A DNA stretch of 64,000 nucleotides from Dyella sp. 2HG41-7 (GTDB lineage Bacteria; Pseudomonadota; Gammaproteobacteria; Xanthomonadales; Rhodanobacteraceae), in NCBI RefSeq assembly GCF_021390675.1, contig NZ_JAJEJV010000004.1, positions 2,666,001 to 2,730,000 of the forward strand, given 5' to 3'. This document shows positions 36,327 through 46,255 of this stretch, piece after piece. The notes under the pieces are model-generated. The model was given only the letters and a program-made list of their open reading frames with translations, ran no database searches and was not told the origin of the DNA. The position numbers were made by a program, and so were the translations under genes. How positions within the stretch are numbered: the stretch's first letter is position 1; each line of letters opens with the position of its first letter.

Positions 36327-37205
36327 ATGCAGATCGAGCAACTCAAACCGATTATCGAAGCCGCACTGCTGGCCGCCAGCCAACCGTTGACCGTGGCGCA
36401 ACTGGGCGAGCTGTTCGTCGATGAAGACGAGGTCGACCGGTCGCACATCGCCATGGCGCTGGAAGCGCTGGCCGAGGAATGCAACGGTCGCGGCGTGGAG
36501 CTGAAAGAAGTCGGCACCGGCTTCCGGTACCAGGTGCGTCAGGGCGTCCATCCGTGGGTTTCGCGGATGTGGACGGAAAAACCCAGTCGATACTCGCGCG
36601 CCTTGCTGGAAACCTTGGCGCTGATCGCGTATCGACAGCCGATCACACGACCGGAAATCGAGCAGATCCGCGGCGTGGTGGTCTCCTCCAACATCATCAA
36701 AACCCTGGAAGAGCGCGAATGGGTCCGCGTCGTCGGCCACCGCGACGTCCCCGGTAAACCCGCATTGTTCGGCACCACCCGCATCTTCCTCGACTACTTC
36801 AATCTCAAATCGCTGGATGAGCTGCCGCCGCTCTCCGAGATTCGCGATATGGAAGATCCGCAGCTTCGGCTGGACGACGATTCCTTCCCGCCGCGACCGA
36901 TTCGCGATTTGCCGATCGATCCGGACGCGGAGTTGGACGAATCCGCTGACGAAGCATCCAACGACGAAGAACTCGTCGACGGCACGCACCACGAAGCCTC
37001 GACGGACGAAACACCTTCCGACGAAGACACACAAAGCAACGAATCGTCGCCGCACACTGGCGACGCTGTATCTCATCACGACGAAGCCGCCGCTGAAGCG
37101 GAACCCGTCGCCGACACCCATCCTTCCACTGCCGACGAGGCAGCGGACCCCGCGGACGCCGCAGAAGGCGCCGCCACGCAAGACACCGAGGAGTACCGCG
37201 CATGA
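36327..37205 (+). CDS. scpB: Segregation and condensation protein B with long acidic tail
   Basis: Partner of ScpA in the Smc-ScpAB complex. The first 185 or so residues make the two winged-helix domains (PIIEAALLAASQPLTVAQL, then ALIAYRQPITRPEIEQIRG and PALFGTTRIFLDYF). The remaining roughly 100 residues are very rich in Asp, Glu, Ser and Thr with few hydrophobic residues, and should be disordered. The ATG at 36327 is chosen because the family N-terminus begins there. Its TGA overlaps the rluB start (ATGA). ScpB is about 190-200 residues in many bacteria, so this 292-residue form is long. Confidence 0.93.
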   Translation: MQIEQLKPIIEAALLAASQPLTVAQLGELFVDEDEVDRSHIAMALEALAEECNGRGVELKEVGTGFRYQVRQGVHPWVSRMWTEKPSRYSRALLETLALIAYRQPITRPEIEQIRGVVVSSNIIKTLEEREWVRVVGHRDVPGKPALFGTTRIFLDYFNLKSLDELPPLSEIRDMEDPQLRLDDDSFPPRPIRDLPIDPDAELDESADEASNDEELVDGTHHEASTDETPSDEDTQSNESSPHTGDAVSHHDEAAAEAEPVADTHPSTADEAADPADAAEGAATQDTEEYRA

Positions 37206-38623
37206 ATGCGCCGCAAAAATCCGTATTGAGCCTCAAGCGCGCCGCAGCGCCAGAGACCGCACCCCAAATCGAAGAGCGCCTGCACAAGGTGCTCGCCAAC
37301 GCCGGACTCGGCTCGCGCCGCATGCTGGAGCAACGCATCCAAGCTGGCGAAGTCGAAGTCAACGGCAGCCCCGCCACCATTGGCGCCAGCGTTCGCGCCG
37401 GCGATCGCGTCGTCCTCGACGGCAAGCAGTTCGTTGTCGCCACCGATAACCGCGACGATGCCGAAGTGCTGGTTTATCACAAGCCCGAAGGCGTGGTGAC
37501 CACGCGCGAAGACCCCGAAGGCCGCCCCACCGTGTTCGAACAGCTGCCGCGACTGAAAGGCGCGCGCTGGGTCGCCGTGGGTCGCCTGGATATCAACACC
37601 ACGGGCCTGCTGCTGCTGACCACCGATGGCGATCTCGCCAACGCGCTGATGCATCCGCGCAGCGGCCTGGAACGCGAATATCTATGCCGCGTGCACGGCG
37701 AAGTGCCCGACGAAATCATCGAAAAACTCAAAGCCGGCGTGGAACTCGAAGACGGCCCCGCGCGCTTCGACGAAATTGCCATCATCAGCCGCGGCGGCAG
37801 CCATAGCTGGTTCCGTGTGGTGATCCGCGAAGGTCGCAATCGCGAAGTCCGTCGTCTGTGGGATTCGCAAGGATTCCTGGTCAGCCGCCTCAAGCGCATT
37901 CGCTACGGCAGCATCGAATTGCCGCGCCTACTGCGCCGCGGCGATTGCGAAGCGATGGGCGAAGAAGCCGTCAAAGAACTGCGTCAGGCAGCAGGCCTTG
38001 GCGCGCCGCAACCGGTGCTCACGCTGAGCCCGGTGCTGCATCAACGTCGCGCCCCCCGCAATGTCACGGAATATCGTCCCGAAAAAGGTACGTCGACCTC
38101 GTGGAGCGGCGGGTATCACGATGAAGCGCGCGAACTGCGCGCCTTCGACCGCATTCGCGAAGAACCTGCGCGCGGCAAGCAGCAACGTCGTCGCGCCAAT
38201 CCGAATCGCGAAGTGAACGGCAACGTCGCTCGCCCGGATCGTCCGCAGAACAATCGCAACAACAAGAAAAAGCGCGGTATCGGCCCCGGTCAGGAGCTGC
38301 CGCCCGCACGCACCTGGTTTGCCGGCGAATCCCGCGAAGGTGGTGGCGGCGGACGCGCGCACGGTGGCGGCCAGTCGCAAGGCAATCGCCGTGGCGGCGG
38401 TGGTGGTGGCGCCGGCAACGCCAATCCGTACGGCGGTTTCAATGCCGGCGGAAACGCGAATCGCAACAGTCGCGGCGGCAACCGTCCCAGCGGCGGTGGC
38501 AACCGTCCCAGCGGCGGTGGCAATCGTCCGAGCGGCGGCGGAAACCGTCCCGGCGGTCGCCCGCAGCGCGGCGGCGGCCGTCCGCATGGCGGCGGTGGCG
38601 GCAATCGCTCGGGTAATCGCTGA
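37202..38623 (+). CDS. rluB: 23S rRNA pseudouridine synthase (RluB-like) with Gly/Arg/Asn-rich tail
   Basis: Makes pseudouridine in 23S rRNA (position 2605 in E. coli RluB). An S4 domain (about residues 25-75, RLHKVLANAGLGSRRMLEQR) is followed by the RsuA/RluB catalytic domain with Asp130 in VAVGRLDINTTG. It continues with RGGSHSWFRVVIREGRNREVRRL. From about residue 285 to 473 the protein becomes a basic, low-complexity tail rich in Gly, Asn, Arg and Pro that ends in repeats of GGGNRPS. Such tails bind RNA non-specifically in other proteins. The start overlaps the scpB stop. At 473 residues it is far longer than E. coli RluB (about 290). Confidence 0.93.
   Translation: MNAPQKSVLSLKRAAAPETAPQIEERLHKVLANAGLGSRRMLEQRIQAGEVEVNGSPATIGASVRAGDRVVLDGKQFVVATDNRDDAEVLVYHKPEGVVTTREDPEGRPTVFEQLPRLKGARWVAVGRLDINTTGLLLLTTDGDLANALMHPRSGLEREYLCRVHGEVPDEIIEKLKAGVELEDGPARFDEIAIISRGGSHSWFRVVIREGRNREVRRLWDSQGFLVSRLKRIRYGSIELPRLLRRGDCEAMGEEAVKELRQAAGLGAPQPVLTLSPVLHQRRAPRNVTEYRPEKGTSTSWSGGYHDEARELRAFDRIREEPARGKQQRRRANPNREVNGNVARPDRPQNNRNNKKKRGIGPGQELPPARTWFAGESREGGGGGRAHGGGQSQGNRRGGGGGGAGNANPYGGFNAGGNANRNSRGGNRPSGGGNRPSGGGNRPSGGGNRPGGRPQRGGGRPHGGGGGNRSGNR
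38474..38560 (+). repeat. 21-bp tandem repeat encoding GGGNRPS in the rluB tail
   Basis: The unit GGCGGTGGCAACCGTCCCAGC recurs in frame about four times with a few third-base changes. Because the length is a multiple of three, gain or loss of units would keep the frame open. Confidence 0.85.
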
Positions 38624-38643
38624 GCGTCGCATCGGTTCGTTGC

Positions 38644-38994
38644 ATGATCCGCATCTACCACAACAGTCGCTGCTCGAAATCGCGCAGCGCTCTGGCCTTG
38701 CTTGAAGAGCACGGCAAGCCTTTCGACATCGTCAACTATCTCGAAACGCCTCCGAGCGCCATCGAGTTGAAGACGCTGTTGTCGCAACTTGGCATCAGTG
38801 CGCGTGAGTTACTGCGCACTGGCGAAGATGTCTATCAGGAGCTTGGTTTGGAAAATCCATCGCTGGATGAGGAAACGCTCATTGCTGCGATGGCCGAACA
38901 TCCGCGCTTAATCGAACGCCCAATCGTGGTCGTCGATGGCAAAGCGGTGATCGCACGCCCACCCGAAACATTGCTCGCATTTTTACGTCGCTAG
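38644..38994 (+). CDS. ArsC-family reductase (arsenate reductase / YfgD-like)
   Basis: A 116-residue thioredoxin-fold protein of the glutaredoxin-dependent ArsC family. The active-site motif H-x3-C-x3-R is intact (His6, Cys10, Arg14 in YHNSRCSKSR). The conserved RPIVVVDGKAVIARPPE segment, which carries the arsenate-binding Arg, is also present. There is no arsR or arsB gene nearby, so it may be a YfgD-type housekeeping reductase rather than part of arsenic resistance. It lies 20 bp after rluB on the same strand and is followed by a strong terminator. Confidence 0.9.
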   Translation: MIRIYHNSRCSKSRSALALLEEHGKPFDIVNYLETPPSAIELKTLLSQLGISARELLRTGEDVYQELGLENPSLDEETLIAAMAEHPRLIERPIVVVDGKAVIARPPETLLAFLRR

Positions 38995-39034
38995 TTGGCG
39001 TTTCAAGCGAATCGAAAATTCAACCAGGCACCAA

Positions 39035-39066
39035 TAAAAAAGCCGCCTCGAGGGGCGGCCTTTTTG
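39035..39066. terminator. Bidirectional Rho-independent terminator
   Basis: AAAAAAGCCGCC-TCGAGG-GGCGGCCTTTTT: a GC-rich stem flanked by A and T runs. It lies between the convergent ArsC-like gene and ftsH and can serve both. Confidence 0.93.
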
Positions 39067-39083
39067 TTCTTCGATGTCGCGGC

Positions 39084-41017
<1,934 letters not shown>

Positions 41018-41021
<4 letters not shown>

Positions 41022-41668
41022 GCGCGGTTCTCGCCAGTTTGCCGGCCCGCCGGTTTGAACCCGGTAGCCAGCGCATATACCTCCCGCGAACGCGCGCGTG
41101 AGGCCTTAGGTTTACGCATACTTACCCGCGAAAACTCCGCGCGCAAGGTGCGTAGGTAATCATCGAAGCCCGTTCCCTGGAACAGCTTGATTAGAAACGC
41201 TCCGCCCGGTTTGAGCCAGTGTCTGCTGAAATCAAGCGCCAGCTCCGCCAAATCCATAGCCCGGATTTGGTCGGCCAGTGCCACACCACTCATATTGGGG
41301 GCCATGTCCGACAGGACAAGATCGAGCTTTTGACCATCGAGGCGCGATTCCAGCATCCGCAAAACGGTTTCTTCACGGAAATCGCCCTGCAAAAAGTCCA
41401 CCCCGGCAATACCTTGCATGGGAAGAATGTCCAGCGCCACCACGGTACCACTATCGCCCAGACGCTGCCGTACAAGCTGCGACCATCCGCCGGGCGCAGC
41501 GCCCAGATCGACCACGCGCATGCCGGGCTTGAGCAAATGATCGCGCTCGATCAGCTCTTCCAGCTTGAAGACGGCGCGCGAGCGCAGGCCCTCGGCCTGG
41601 GCCTTCTTGACGTAGACGTCGTCGAAATGCTCCCGAAGCCAGCGGGAACTGCTTTTGCTGCGAGGCAT
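41018..41668 (-). CDS. rlmE: 23S rRNA (uridine-2'-O)-methyltransferase RlmE
   Basis: Methylates U2552 in the ribosomal A site. I use the ATG at 41668 (216 residues, [15 protein letters not shown]), since the longer frame upstream adds residues unlike the family. The SAM-binding site is [13 protein letters not shown]. The catalytic K-D-K-E residues appear as Lys in RAVFKLEE, Asp in LSDMAPN, Lys in FLIKLFQG and Glu in SREVYALA. Its stop overlaps the ftsH start. The gene is divergent from yhbY, with about 79 bp between starts. Confidence 0.97.
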
Positions 41669-41747
41669 AGGTCGGCAAACGGACCGGGAACAGGGGCGAC
41701 CATGATACCCTTTACGGTCCCCTCGTCGCGAATCCGAGACTGAACGC

Positions 41748-42044
41748 ATGGCCATCTCCCCATCGCAGCGGCGCTATCTGCGCAGCCTTGCCCACGACCT
41801 GTCCCCGGTGATCTTGCTGGGCGCCAAGGGCGCGACGGAGGCGGTGGTGAAAGAACTAGACCTCGCGCTGTCGCATCACGAGTTGGTGAAGGTGAAACTG
41901 TCCGGCGGCGACAAAGACGAGCGCGACGAGCAGATCCAGATCCTGATCGATGGCACTGCTGCGGAAAGCGTGCAGCAAATCGGCCACATCGTGGTGCTGT
42001 TCCGGCGCAACGAAGACGATCCGCGGCTCGCCCTGCCGCGCTGA
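41748..42044 (+). CDS. yhbY: YhbY-family ribosome-assembly RNA-binding protein
   Basis: A 98-residue single CRM (CRS1-YhbY) domain protein that associates with pre-50S ribosomal subunits. The family signature is clear: [25 protein letters not shown] with the GxKG loop, then the ELVKVKL strand. It is divergent from rlmE, another 50S maturation gene, as in many gammaproteobacteria. A small Mth938-like gene follows 9 bp downstream. Confidence 0.95.
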   Translation: MAISPSQRRYLRSLAHDLSPVILLGAKGATEAVVKELDLALSHHELVKVKLSGGDKDERDEQIQILIDGTAAESVQQIGHIVVLFRRNEDDPRLALPR

Positions 42045-42053
42045 GAAATTGCC

Positions 42054-42440
42054 ATGGATCTCTCGCTAGACCGTCCTGGCGACTATTTATTCGTACGTCG
42101 CGTCGCTCCCCACGCCATTACCGTTGTCGACCGCGAACTGAACACAAGTTTTCTGCTGTCGCCCGAGCGCGTCGTGGAGCAATGGCCTGTCAGCAGCGCG
42201 CTTGCGCTTACCGACCGCAATGTCGACGCGGTGCTTGAGCTCAATCCGGAAGTGGTGCTACTTGGCACCGGCACGCGTCAGCAATTTCCGCCGGCCGCGT
42301 TTATGGCGGGCTTTCTGAAGCGTGGGATCGGCATCGAAGTGATGGACAACGCGGCCGCCGCGCGCACTTACGATTTACTTGCGGGCGAAGGAAGGCGCGT
42401 TGTCGCCGCCTTCATTCTTCCATCCGGCAACGCAAGTTGA
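42054..42440 (+). CDS. Mth938-like domain (DUF498/NDUFAF3 family) protein
   Basis: A 128-residue protein with the Mth938 fold as judged by its pattern: an N-terminal YLFVRRVAPHAITV, central LELNPEVVLLGTGTRQQFPP, and the C-terminal VMDNAAAARTYDLLAGEGRRVVAAF (shown here in part). Relatives include the mitochondrial complex I assembly factor NDUFAF3, but the role of bacterial members is not established. It probably shares a transcript with yhbY. It converges with nlpD across a hairpin. Confidence 0.88.
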   Translation: MDLSLDRPGDYLFVRRVAPHAITVVDRELNTSFLLSPERVVEQWPVSSALALTDRNVDAVLELNPEVVLLGTGTRQQFPPAAFMAGFLKRGIGIEVMDNAAAARTYDLLAGEGRRVVAAFILPSGNAS

Positions 42441-42452
42441 TGCATGCGAACG

Positions 42453-42472
42453 TCTCGCGAGATGTCGCGAGA
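42453..42472. terminator. Hairpin between convergent Mth938-like gene and nlpD
   Basis: TCTCGCGA (42453-42460) pairs with TCGCGAGA (42465-42472) around a 4-nt loop GATG. It lies in the 40-bp gap between two convergent stops, so a terminator role is likely although there is no T run. Confidence 0.5.
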
Positions 42473-42480
42473 AACGACGC

Positions 42481-43425
42481 TCAACGCGACGGCAAATAGT
42501 CGAGCGGATCGACAGGACTGCCGTCTTTGCGAATCTGGAACTGCAGCTCATCGCGCGAGCCGCTGCCGGAACCCATTTCAGCAATTTGCTGCCCGGCCTT
42601 CACCTGCTGCCCCTCGGTGACCAAGCGCTTGCGGTTGTGGCCATACGCGGAAAGCAGGCTGTCGTTGTGCTTGATGATGATCAACTCGCCGTAGCCCACC
42701 AAACCGTTACCGCTGTACACGACCACGCCATCCGCCGCGGCGACCACCGGTTGACCCTCTTTGCCCTCGATATCGATACCCGGTATCGCAGCATTGGCTT
42801 GGAAGCGGCCAGCCAATGAACCGGATGCCGGCCAACGCCATTTCACGCCGCCCGCCGTCCGGGTACTGCCGCCAGCGGCAACCGGTGTCGCGGCGACCGC
42901 AGGTGTCGGGTTTGCCGGTGCAACGGGCGTGACCGTCGCAATTGGCGCCGCAGAACTTGCATGCGCAGGCGAAGGCGGCGATGGCACCTTATTCGGAGTC
43001 GGTGTCGTATCGGCCGATTTGAAAACTGGCGCGGATGTGGCGGGCGGCGACGGCGGAGCCTTCGCCACGACCGGCGGCGCGGCATGAACGGGCTCTGCGC
43101 CATGCCCCGGGAGTTTCAAAACCTGACCGGGCCAAATCGTGTACGGCGACGCGATGCCGTTCAATCGAGCCACATCGCGAAAATCCGCGCCGTTGCGAAA
43201 TGCGATGGAATAAAGCGTGTCGCCCTTGACCACCGTATACGTGCCGGCGAGTTGCGCGGCCGATGGCACAGGACGCAGCGCACCGCCCGACGTGTTAGCA
43301 GTCGGCGTCGGTTGAACCACGACCGTGCTGCAACCGGTCATGATCAATGTTATTGCGGCAGCGGCGGACCAGCGCATCAATCCATTCATACGCGCCAGCA
43401 TAACGGGGTCGTTGGGAGTTTTCAT
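42481..43425 (-). CDS. nlpD: NlpD-like lipoprotein, LysM plus degenerate LytM (M23) domain
   Basis: Activator of the septal amidase AmiC in cell separation, by family. The ATG at 43425 follows GAGGA; the signal ends in the lipobox IMTGC (Cys32), giving 314 residues. A LysM peptidoglycan-binding domain (YTVVKGDTLYSIAFRNGA, about residues 62-105) is followed by a Pro/Ala/Thr-rich linker and a LytM domain. The zinc ligands are lost: GIDIEGKEG replaces the first His site and DELQFQI replaces the usual HxH. This matches a non-enzymatic activator. It follows surE, pcm and yqaA. The rpoS gene, next in E. coli, is not here. Confidence 0.93.
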   Translation of the reverse strand: MKTPNDPVMLARMNGLMRWSAAAAITLIMTGCSTVVVQPTPTANTSGGALRPVPSAAQLAGTYTVVKGDTLYSIAFRNGADFRDVARLNGIASPYTIWPGQVLKLPGHGAEPVHAAPPVVAKAPPSPPATSAPVFKSADTTPTPNKVPSPPSPAHASSAAPIATVTPVAPANPTPAVAATPVAAGGSTRTAGGVKWRWPASGSLAGRFQANAAIPGIDIEGKEGQPVVAAADGVVVYSGNGLVGYGELIIIKHNDSLLSAYGHNRKRLVTEGQQVKAGQQIAEMGSGSGSRDELQFQIRKDGSPVDPLDYLPSR

Positions 43426-43453
43426 ACGGTCCTCGAAGAAAACTCGCACGTCG

Positions 43454-44062
43454 TTAATGCTTGATCCACCACCACCCGGCAAGCGCCGCCAACGCCACCA
43501 GGGCCGCCCAACCGATCCACTCGATATGCTTGTGCAGAATTCGCTCTGCGCGTTCGCCGAACAAGCGAATCAACAACGCCAACAACCAAACGCGCTTGCC
43601 GCGTCCGAGCAGCATGCAGATCAAAAACGGAATAACGGGCACGCCGACAATGCCCGACGCCCAAGTGACGAACTTCATCGGAACGACCGGCTGCAGCGCC
43701 GCCAGGATCAGCACCAGCATCATTTCCAGCCAATGCTGATTCATTTGCGCGCGCAAACTTTCCACGCCGCGTTCGATCGAATCGTACAGATGCAAGGATT
43801 GCAGCGCAGGCGTCAATGCGTGGAAGGCCCAGTGCCCCAGCGAATAACCAACCAGCGAACCGAGCAACGAAAAAAGCAGGCTGATATTGGCGAAGAAAAA
43901 CGCCTTGTGCCGTTTGCCCAGCATCATCGGCGCCAACATCACTTCCGGCATGATCGGAAAGATGAAGGCCTCCACGAAACTCAGGCCGCACAAGTAATAG
44001 ACCGCTCTGCGGTCGCGCGCCCAAACCAAAACGCGCGCATAAAGCTTTCCGAAAAGCTGCAT
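43454..44062 (-). CDS. yqaA: YqaA-family membrane protein (DedA/SNARE-associated)
   Basis: A 202-residue inner-membrane protein of the VTT/DedA superfamily. Features include FVEAFIFPIMPEVMLAPMMLG near the N-terminus and the ALQPVVPMKFVTWASGIVG re-entrant segment, with helices at both ends. Some DedA relatives act in lipid scrambling or undecaprenyl phosphate recycling, but YqaA itself has no settled function. The start codon overlaps the last base of the pcm stop (TGATG), so translation is probably coupled. It lies between pcm and nlpD. Confidence 0.9.
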   Translation of the reverse strand: MQLFGKLYARVLVWARDRRAVYYLCGLSFVEAFIFPIMPEVMLAPMMLGKRHKAFFFANISLLFSLLGSLVGYSLGHWAFHALTPALQSLHLYDSIERGVESLRAQMNQHWLEMMLVLILAALQPVVPMKFVTWASGIVGVPVIPFLICMLLGRGKRVWLLALLIRLFGERAERILHKHIEWIGWAALVALAALAGWWWIKH

Positions 44063-44754
44063 CAGCCGATACCGCCTAATAAGGGAACAAAACTCACCGC
44101 CGCCAATTCTTCCTGCACAAAATCGCCGTGGCCGTCGCCGCGCATGCGGATCAAGGTTTGGCTGCTGGGAGAACCGACCGGCGCGACAAGTACGCCATCG
44201 GGGCTCAATTGGTCGAGAATCTGGCTGGGAATCGCATCGCCCGCCGCGGTGAGAATGATCGCATCGAACGGCGCCTCAGCCGCCCAACCGAGTTTGCCGT
44301 CGTCGTGGCGCGAACGAATGTTTTCGATACCAAGCTGACGGAAACGCCGCCGCGCCTGGCGCAACAATTCTTCAATACGCTCGACCGTATACAACTGCGG
44401 CACCAGTTGCGCGAGCACGACGGCCTGGTAACCGGAACCGGTGCCGATCTCCAACACCTTCTGCGGACGTCCCGATTTTGCGTCGAACAACTCCAACAAC
44501 GCTTCGGTCATGCGTGCGACGACCCACGGTTGCGAGATGGTCTGGCCGTGGCCAATCGGCAGCGCCGTGTTTTCGTAAGCGCGCGAATGCAGCGCCTGAT
44601 CGATGAAGTGATGGCGCGGCAGATTGCGCATCACATCGAGCACGCGCTGATTGCGAATGCCCTCTTCTTTCAATTTCGAAATAAGCCGATCGCGTGCGCG
44701 TTGCGAGGTCATGCCCTCGCCTTTCAATACCGAAGGAGGCAATGGATGGGTCAC
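44062..44754 (-). CDS. pcm: Protein-L-isoaspartate O-methyltransferase
   Basis: Repairs isoaspartyl residues in aged proteins using S-adenosylmethionine. The family motif [17 protein letters not shown] and the SAM-binding [16 protein letters not shown] are both clear. The GTG at 44754 overlaps the surE stop (GTGA) and gives 230 residues. An internal ATG at 44712, with AAAGG upstream, would give a product starting [12 protein letters not shown], closer to E. coli Pcm; either start may be used. The surE-pcm pair is widely conserved. Confidence 0.96.
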   Translation of the reverse strand: MTHPLPPSVLKGEGMTSQRARDRLISKLKEEGIRNQRVLDVMRNLPRHHFIDQALHSRAYENTALPIGHGQTISQPWVVARMTEALLELFDAKSGRPQKVLEIGTGSGYQAVVLAQLVPQLYTVERIEELLRQARRRFRQLGIENIRSRHDDGKLGWAAEAPFDAIILTAAGDAIPSQILDQLSPDGVLVAPVGSPSSQTLIRMRGDGHGDFVQEELAAVSFVPLLGGIG

Positions 44755-45542
44755 GCTGCCTCACCGTTCGCTTCGTTATTCATGCCCTTGGACAACGCGC
44801 TCACCCAGCTGCCGACTTTTTCCAACGCCTGGAATCGGGTGAGATCCACGTGAATGGGCGTCACGGAAATGTAGCCGCGCTGGACGGCGTGGAAATCGGT
44901 GCCGGGGCCGGCATCATCCACTTCGCCGGCCGGACCGATCCACCAAATGGTTTTGCCGCGCGGATCGGTCTGTTTGATGCACGGCGCGGAACGATGACGC
45001 CGGCCCAAGCGCGTGGTTTCGAACCCGTGGATATCTTTCCACGGGCGATCCGGCACGTTGACGTTGAGAATGGTGTCGGCCGGCAACGGATCGATCAGCA
45101 GACGTTCCATCAACAGCAACACGGCGTTTGCGGCGGATTCGTAATGCTCGCCCTTGTGATCCTTGCTGACCAGGGACACCGCGATAGCAGGCAAACCGAG
45201 AAAGCGCCCCTCCATCGCAGCGGAAACGGTGCCGGAATAAATCACGTCGTCGCCGAGATTGGCGGAATTGTTGATGCCGGACACCACGATGTCGGGCTCT
45301 TCGTCGAGCATGCCGGCCAGCGCCAGATGCACGCAATCGGTCGGCGTGCCGACCACACGGTAATAACCGTTGTCCATGCGCGTGGCGCGTATCGGCGCGT
45401 CGAGCGTGAGCGAGTTGCTCGCGCCGGAACGGTCCCGATCCGGCGCCACCACCGTTACCTGGCCCACCGCGCCGAGACGCTCGGCGAGCATGCGGATGCC
45501 CGGCGCATCCACACCATCGTCGTTGCTTACCAAAACTCGCAT
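44751..45542 (-). CDS. surE: 5'/3'-nucleotidase SurE
   Basis: Metal-dependent phosphatase acting on nucleoside monophosphates and polyphosphate, a stationary-phase survival protein. The ATG at 45542 gives 263 residues starting [15 protein letters not shown]. Metal ligands are the Asp8-Asp9 pair, Ser39 in DRSGASNS and the Asn in [10 protein letters not shown]. The open frame runs 50 codons further upstream but has no family resemblance there. Its TGA overlaps the pcm start. It is divergent from the Smr gene. Confidence 0.97.
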   Translation of the reverse strand: MRVLVSNDDGVDAPGIRMLAERLGAVGQVTVVAPDRDRSGASNSLTLDAPIRATRMDNGYYRVVGTPTDCVHLALAGMLDEEPDIVVSGINNSANLGDDVIYSGTVSAAMEGRFLGLPAIAVSLVSKDHKGEHYESAANAVLLLMERLLIDPLPADTILNVNVPDRPWKDIHGFETTRLGRRHRSAPCIKQTDPRGKTIWWIGPAGEVDDAGPGTDFHAVQRGYISVTPIHVDLTRFQALEKVGSWVSALSKGMNNEANGEAA

Positions 45543-45700
45543 GATCATCCGTTCGAAACTAATGGTTCGCATGCGGCCCCAAGACTTCCGCATGCACCCT
45601 GAATACCTGAGTCTAACCGAGCCGAGTGTTTGTTTCACCGGCAGATTTGCCTGATCGGCAGTAACCAAACCTTCACCGCAGGCGCGCGTCATTCGCTACG

Positions 45701-46255
45701 ATGGCGCTTATGAAACGCCGTCCGCCCGCCACCGTGAATGACGAGGACAGCCGCCTGTTTCGCGACGCGATCGGCGAGATCCGTCGGCTCGACCCGGTAG
45801 CGCCGCCACCCGCGACCCCAAAGCCGGAACCGCACCCGCACATGCTGGAGGCGGACGAGGCCGCCGTGCCGGGTGAGTTGATGAATATGGCCTTCGACCC
45901 GGGTTTGATAGAAGTCGGCGAGGAACTCAGCTACTTGCGCGACGGCTATCCGCCAAAGCTGCTGCGCCAGCTCAAACGCGGCCAATACAGCGTGCAGGAC
46001 GATATCGATCTGCATCAGATGAACGCCGCTGCGGCGCAAGCGACGATTGCCGATTTTCTTGCGCAAGCCGCGGAGCGTGGATTGCACTGTGTACGTATCG
46101 TGCACGGCAAAGGCTTGCGCTCGAAAGCGGCGGGACCGGTGTTGAAAATGCTGACGGATCGTCTGCTTCGTCGTCGCGATGACGTGATTGCTTTTGCGTC
46201 GGCGCGGCCCATGCAAGGGGGCACCGGTGCGGTGGTCGTGTTATTGAAAGGCTAA
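45701..46255 (+). CDS. Smr-domain endonuclease-like protein
   Basis: The 184-residue protein has a C-terminal Smr (MutS2-related) domain. DIDLHQMNAAAAQATIADFL contains the LDxH-like DLH motif, and VRIVHGKGLRSKAAGPVL carries the HGxG motif. SmrB-type proteins cut mRNA at collided ribosomes in E. coli; whether this is a SmrA or SmrB type is unclear. The N-terminal 85 residues are Pro/Glu-rich and probably disordered. A second ATG at 45710 is an alternative start. Its stop overlaps the truD stop by 4 bp in a convergent arrangement. Confidence 0.9.
   Translation: MALMKRRPPATVNDEDSRLFRDAIGEIRRLDPVAPPPATPKPEPHPHMLEADEAAVPGELMNMAFDPGLIEVGEELSYLRDGYPPKLLRQLKRGQYSVQDDIDLHQMNAAAAQATIADFLAQAAERGLHCVRIVHGKGLRSKAAGPVLKMLTDRLLRRRDDVIAFASARPMQGGTGAVVVLLKG

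Noticed and set aside
38474-38560. CRISPR-like array
   Set aside because: The repeats are directly adjacent, in frame and code for GGGNRPS inside rluB; there are no spacers and no cas genes.
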